A DNA stretch of 64,000 nt from positions 1,654,089-1,718,088 of the forward strand of contig MNCI01023742.1 of the NCBI GenBank assembly GCA_015680685.1, written 5' to 3'. Origin of the DNA: Gnetum montanum. Its lineage: Eukaryota > Streptophyta > Gnetopsida > Gnetales > Gnetaceae. The translations under genes and the position numbers were made by a program. Below the pieces are notes generated by a model. That model was not told the origin of the DNA, did not search any database, and saw nothing but the letters and a program-made list of their open reading frames with translations. Position 1 is the stretch's first letter; each line of letters starts with the position of its first letter. Positions 60,513-64,000 of the stretch are shown piece by piece.

Positions 60513-61430
60513 TGATAAATCAACTTTTTTCCAGCTACGAGATCAGGCATTCAATATCAAAGCTACAATATTGGATCCCCGATATTGAGGCATAAGCTAT
60601 GATGTCGGATATTCGATATCGTGGATATGTGTAGGCCTATAAATATGACACTTAGGGACATGGTCCAACAACAGTTTCATTCCAATATTAGAAAAATATT
60701 GTCAATTTGTTTTCTTGATTTTAGCACTTAGCATTTAGTAGTGTATACTCGTAGTGTGATGTTAAGTGATTGAATGGAGTCTTTATTTTAGTGGAATGTA
60801 CTTGAACACATTTCAAGACTAGAAATAAAGATTGAGATTACTTTGGATTATTTTAGTATCACTTAGATTTCTTTATTATTTACTTAGACTAATGTTTACT
60901 ATTTTCACTTAGTATAATGTTTACTATTTCCCTAGTTATTGATTTACTTTCTATGCACTTTACATTTACTATTGTTAAGTAGCATGAGTATGGCTGATCT
61001 CCCATGCTTAAGTGTAATTACTTGGTAACCCATTAGTACTATTGCTTGGTACGCCTAATAGTGAAGTACTTGGTAATCCTAGTAGTAGTTGCATGAAGTC
61101 CAAGGTGTGAACAAAAGGTCAGAATTGGATGCGCATCACCATAGGCTAGATTAGATTCATTTACCACTTTAGTTAAACTTAGGCTTAGGATTAATTCATT
61201 CCTTACAATGAATACTAAGAGAATGGTAGATAAAACATCAATTATCATACACCTCATTGTGAGTTAATCCATACACATTGATTTTACTAGCTCATGTGGG
61301 AAGACAATGATCGCGAACTCAAACCAATTACTAGCATAATCACATTGCCTTATTTACAGAATTCGAATGGGCTATGCGTGAACACTTGTATATCATATGG
61401 TTTGATGTTAGATGACTCCACCACTCATCA
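60513..61430 (+). mobile_element. 5' LTR of a group A element (family I)
   Basis: 918 bases, TGATAAATCAAC to CCACTCATCA, same family as 2697-3579. TATA box GGCCTATAAATATG near 60636. GATATT/GATATC words lie upstream of it. The next bases are a primer-binding site, so this is a 5' LTR. The five bases before it are ACCTA; the matching TSD would lie beyond the window. Confidence 0.9.
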
Positions 61431-61431
61431 T

Positions 61432-61449
61432 TGGTGCCATTACTAGGGA
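61432..61449 (+). promoter_or_regulatory. Primer-binding site of the group A element (tRNA-Asp-like)
   Basis: TGGTGCCATTACTAGGGA, one base after the LTR. Partial match to the tRNA-Asp complement. Confidence 0.7.
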
Positions 61450-61568
61450 CAAGTCAATGTACGCGTAGTAATTGATTTCTCAAAGTTTGTTGTATCTGAA
61501 ACATAAAGTCAAACGTTATAACTGTAAGAAAAGCACATTTTAAACATAACATCTAAAAAGTATATAAT

Positions 61569-61700
61569 ATGGCTTCAAACAAAGATCAACCATAACCTAC
61601 CAAGGAAACAAGAAGAAGCAATGATAGAATCATTGATGAAGAAGAATGGGGGATGCTAATGCAAACAAGAATCACTTATGCTCACACTAATCCCTATTCA
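61569..61700 (+). pseudogene. Start of the group A gag, interrupted by another element
   Basis: ATG at 61569 (MASNKDQP, then a TAA at a likely Gln), DEEEWGMLMQTRITYAHTNPY. The last part aligns with VLYVHFNPYY of group B and IPYVHEYPND of group F. Homology stops at about 61700, where the next LTR begins. Confidence 0.7.
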
Positions 61701-62638
61701 TGAATCATGATTTTTCAGGTGCTGATATCAGACCCCTATTATCAGACACCTGTTATCGGACCCCTGATATCAAGTACAAGATATCAGGTTTGATGAGTCC
61801 TAATATCGGACCCCCGATATCGGGTATGCAATATCGCAGCCTAACAAGCAATATTGGATACGCGGTATTGTGGTTCCCGTGTGAGCCTATAAGTACACAA
61901 TGGGATGCATGGGAAAGTAAGAGTTAGTTAGTATTAGAGTAGGATTGTTTTTTTAGTAGTTCAGTTAGAAAGTTTTCATTTTTAGTTCTTCTCAACCCTT
62001 TCTCCTAGTGCATGCCTCTAATGTGATGATTGTAATTGTACGACACCTTTATTTGAGTGTGATGTACTTGGACACACACATGATCAGAAATAAAGATTGA
62101 GATTGCTTCATCATTGTAGCATTCACTTAGTTTAATTATTTAATTTTTATTCATTGCTTTCTTAATTAATATCTCTTTACCTTCCTCTCCTATCCTTGTT
62201 AGTAAACGCAGAATGAGTACGACTTAATCACGACCATTTAAGTGTGACTACTTGGTATCCCAGTAGTGTACCTAGGACATGTGCTTGGTAATCCCAGTGG
62301 TAGTACATGAGGTCAAAGATGTGTATGGATGATTAAGGGACAGATGCTCATTGCACTTAGGCTAGCTTAGACTCTCTCCACCCTTTCCCTCTTAGTTAAA
62401 ACCAAGTTACTTTCCATTGCCTCTAGGAGTAGCACTAGTTAGGACCACATCATACACCTCACTCTGGACTAAACCATACGTGATGGAGCAAATACTAGTC
62501 CAAGTGGAAATACAGCGAACTGCGATCAACATGTAACTATCTAGATACCACAACTAGCCTATCTGTGGAGTTCGACCAGATCGTGCATGAACGCTCATAT
62601 TTGTATGGCTGAGTGTAGGGGTACCTTGCCAGTCATCA
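61701..62638 (+). mobile_element. 5' LTR of a group F element inserted in the group A gag
   Basis: Ends AGTCATCA at 62638 directly before a primer-binding site. The start is put at TGAATCATGA (61701) because homology of the group A gag ends there. An alternative start is TGATGAGTCC at 61791, which resembles families II and IV. The first 130 bases hold four GATATC and several ATATCGG/TTATC words. TATA box GCCTATAAGTAC is near 61886 and AATAAAG near 62088. The TSD cannot be checked because the 3' end is outside the window. Confidence 0.8.
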
Positions 62639-62639
62639 T

Positions 62640-62657
62640 TGGCACCATTGCCGGGGA
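62640..62657 (+). promoter_or_regulatory. Primer-binding site of group F (tRNA-Asp)
   Basis: TGGCACCATTGCCGGGGA differs from the complement of the tRNA-Asp 3' end (TGGCGCCGTTGCCGGGGA) at only two positions. It is the best preserved primer site of this group in the window. Confidence 0.85.
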
Positions 62658-62775
62658 TGGTGTTAGTTATTTAGATTAGTTATATCATACAAGATTGATG
62701 TTACAAGTATTAACGATATATCATTTAGAAAAGAAGTTAAATTAAATTCAATTAAGTCACACACCACTCACAACA

Positions 62776-64000
62776 ATGTCTCTCTCATAAGACTATGCTA
62801 ACGCCATAACTAGTGAGGCAATTCATTGGACAACCAATGAATTATATGATGAAGACAAATTTTGGAGTACTCAACTTTATGTAGGAATTCCATATGTTCA
62901 TGAGTATCCCAATGATACTCAAGGATTCTTGTCAACCAAATCTGACACCTCTAGTAAGGATGGGACACCCCATAGAACGAGGAGGCTCAAAAGGCCTAGG
63001 ACCTTCTCAATAACTAACAATAATCTGTTGGGGGATGATTGAAAAAATTACAAAAGTTAGAACAAGTTTTTGAGTTCTTTTTCTTCCTCTGCTGCAACAT
63101 CAGATTGTGACATGGGTGGCTATCTTTGAAGGGATTAGTGTAGAACTAAAAATTGAGCTCACAAAGAAAATTGAGAATGCCAACATGAACAAGGACAACA
63201 TTGTCTCAACTCAAAAACTCACAACCTACTTAGTGACGATGAACCCTTGCTGGCCACTAAGAGCCTAATGCCTATATAAGAGGCCATTCAAATATCCTAT
63301 AGGCATTGCAAAGAAAGCCATCTACCCAGGCTTAATTTAAACAGCTTTCCCAACTTTGCAGGAGGCTATGATTCAAATCCGCGACAACATATACAAGCCT
63401 TCTATGATGCCTGTGTCTAGAATAATATTGATAAGGGTGGCAAAAACCTAAGCTCTTTCCTATGACAATCGGTGGCCAAGCAAAAGTGTGGTACAGATCG
63501 TTAAAACCAAAATCAATCCATAGTTGGCCAATAATGGTAGAACTCTTTACTGAACGATATCAAACCTATGCCAGAGCGTTAGCCTTGAGGAGACAAATCC
63601 AGGAATGGAAACAAGGGCAACATGAACCCTTGGAGATGGCCTTAGAAAGATATTATGCATTGTTAAACAACTGCCCAAGCCATGGGTTCTTCGAGGAAAG
63701 GCTAATGTATCACATCATGGATGGGCTCCGTAATGAAATAAGGGAAACCCTAGGGATGTATGCCCCAGGTCAACTATACGAACTACGAATCCACCAATTC
63801 CAAGAGCTTATTAAGGAAGTAGCAATGGAAGAAGGAGAAATGGCTAAATGGGAGAATGTTGAAAAATCTCAACAGGACCAAAATCTCAATTTAACAAAGG
63901 TCCATAATGATGACAAGGAGAAATCAACCCATCTCAAGGAGGTGGAACCATCTTTACCGGTACTAAAATCACTAGATGAAATTGAGACAAAGATCAGTAA
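62776..64000 (+). pseudogene. Gag of group F, running off the window
   Basis: ATG at 62776 (MSLS, stop at a likely Gln or Tyr), then IPYVHEYPNDTQGFL and a basic linker. The core appears at about 63340 (FPNFAGGYDSNPRQHIQAFYD). After a frame change the frame is open from 63462 to the window end: QAKVWYRSLKPKSIHSW, MVELFTERYQTYARALALR, RYYALLNNCPSHGFFEER, MYHIMDGLRNEIRETLGM and a charged helical tail. This is the least damaged gag core here and shows what the broken residues of groups B and C were. It is cut by the window edge before any zinc knuckle or protease. Confidence 0.8.

Overview
The window is plant nuclear DNA, AT-rich and dominated by LTR retrotransposons, with one short host-gene island. 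Long introns, old nested insertions and the element types suggest a large seed-plant genome, plausibly a gymnosperm. That placement is inference, because no species-diagnostic sequence is present.

Layout. 1-3580: end of one LTR, then a decayed accessory ORF (plant-transposon-like domain plus coiled coil) and a 3' LTR. 3690-3940: a foldback hairpin. 4955-7640 (minus): a decayed chromovirus (Ty3/Gypsy with chromodomain). About 7640-20600: the host island, with a nine-exon NIPA-type magnesium transporter gene (coding 8930-16245, +) and a one-exon gene for a small membrane protein (19095-19532, -). 21150-23100 (minus): a decayed non-LTR retrotransposon. 24394-41769: a long LTR element (target-site duplication, TSD, TGTGT) with other elements stacked inside it: a solo LTR in its own 5' LTR (25035-27450), and a complete 9.6-kb Gypsy-like element (28377-37995, TSD CCTAT) that itself holds a solo LTR (34701-35539, TSD AAAGG). 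41957-42822: another solo LTR (minus, TSD ATTTG). 46537-56433: a full-length Gypsy-like element with gag, protease, RT, RNase H and integrase, all broken by stops (TSD CATAA). 60513-64000: two 5' LTRs with internal sequence, the second element inserted in the gag of the first.

Most LTRs belong to one group of related families. They begin TGAT(R)A, end CTCATCA, carry a CCTATAAATA box, and are followed by a primer-binding site resembling the complement of the tRNA-Asp 3' end. Several families have clusters of GATATC palindromes in U3. The 24394-41769 element is different: its primer site resembles the initiator tRNA-Met type and I see no pol, yet it carries the same kind of accessory ORF as the element at 183-3579. 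The host genes look intact. Every polyprotein that can be read in full is disabled, mostly by stops at former Gln, Trp or Arg codons.

All positions were read by eye. Splice sites, LTR ends and TSDs were checked base by base. Domain names come from motif recognition, not from a search.
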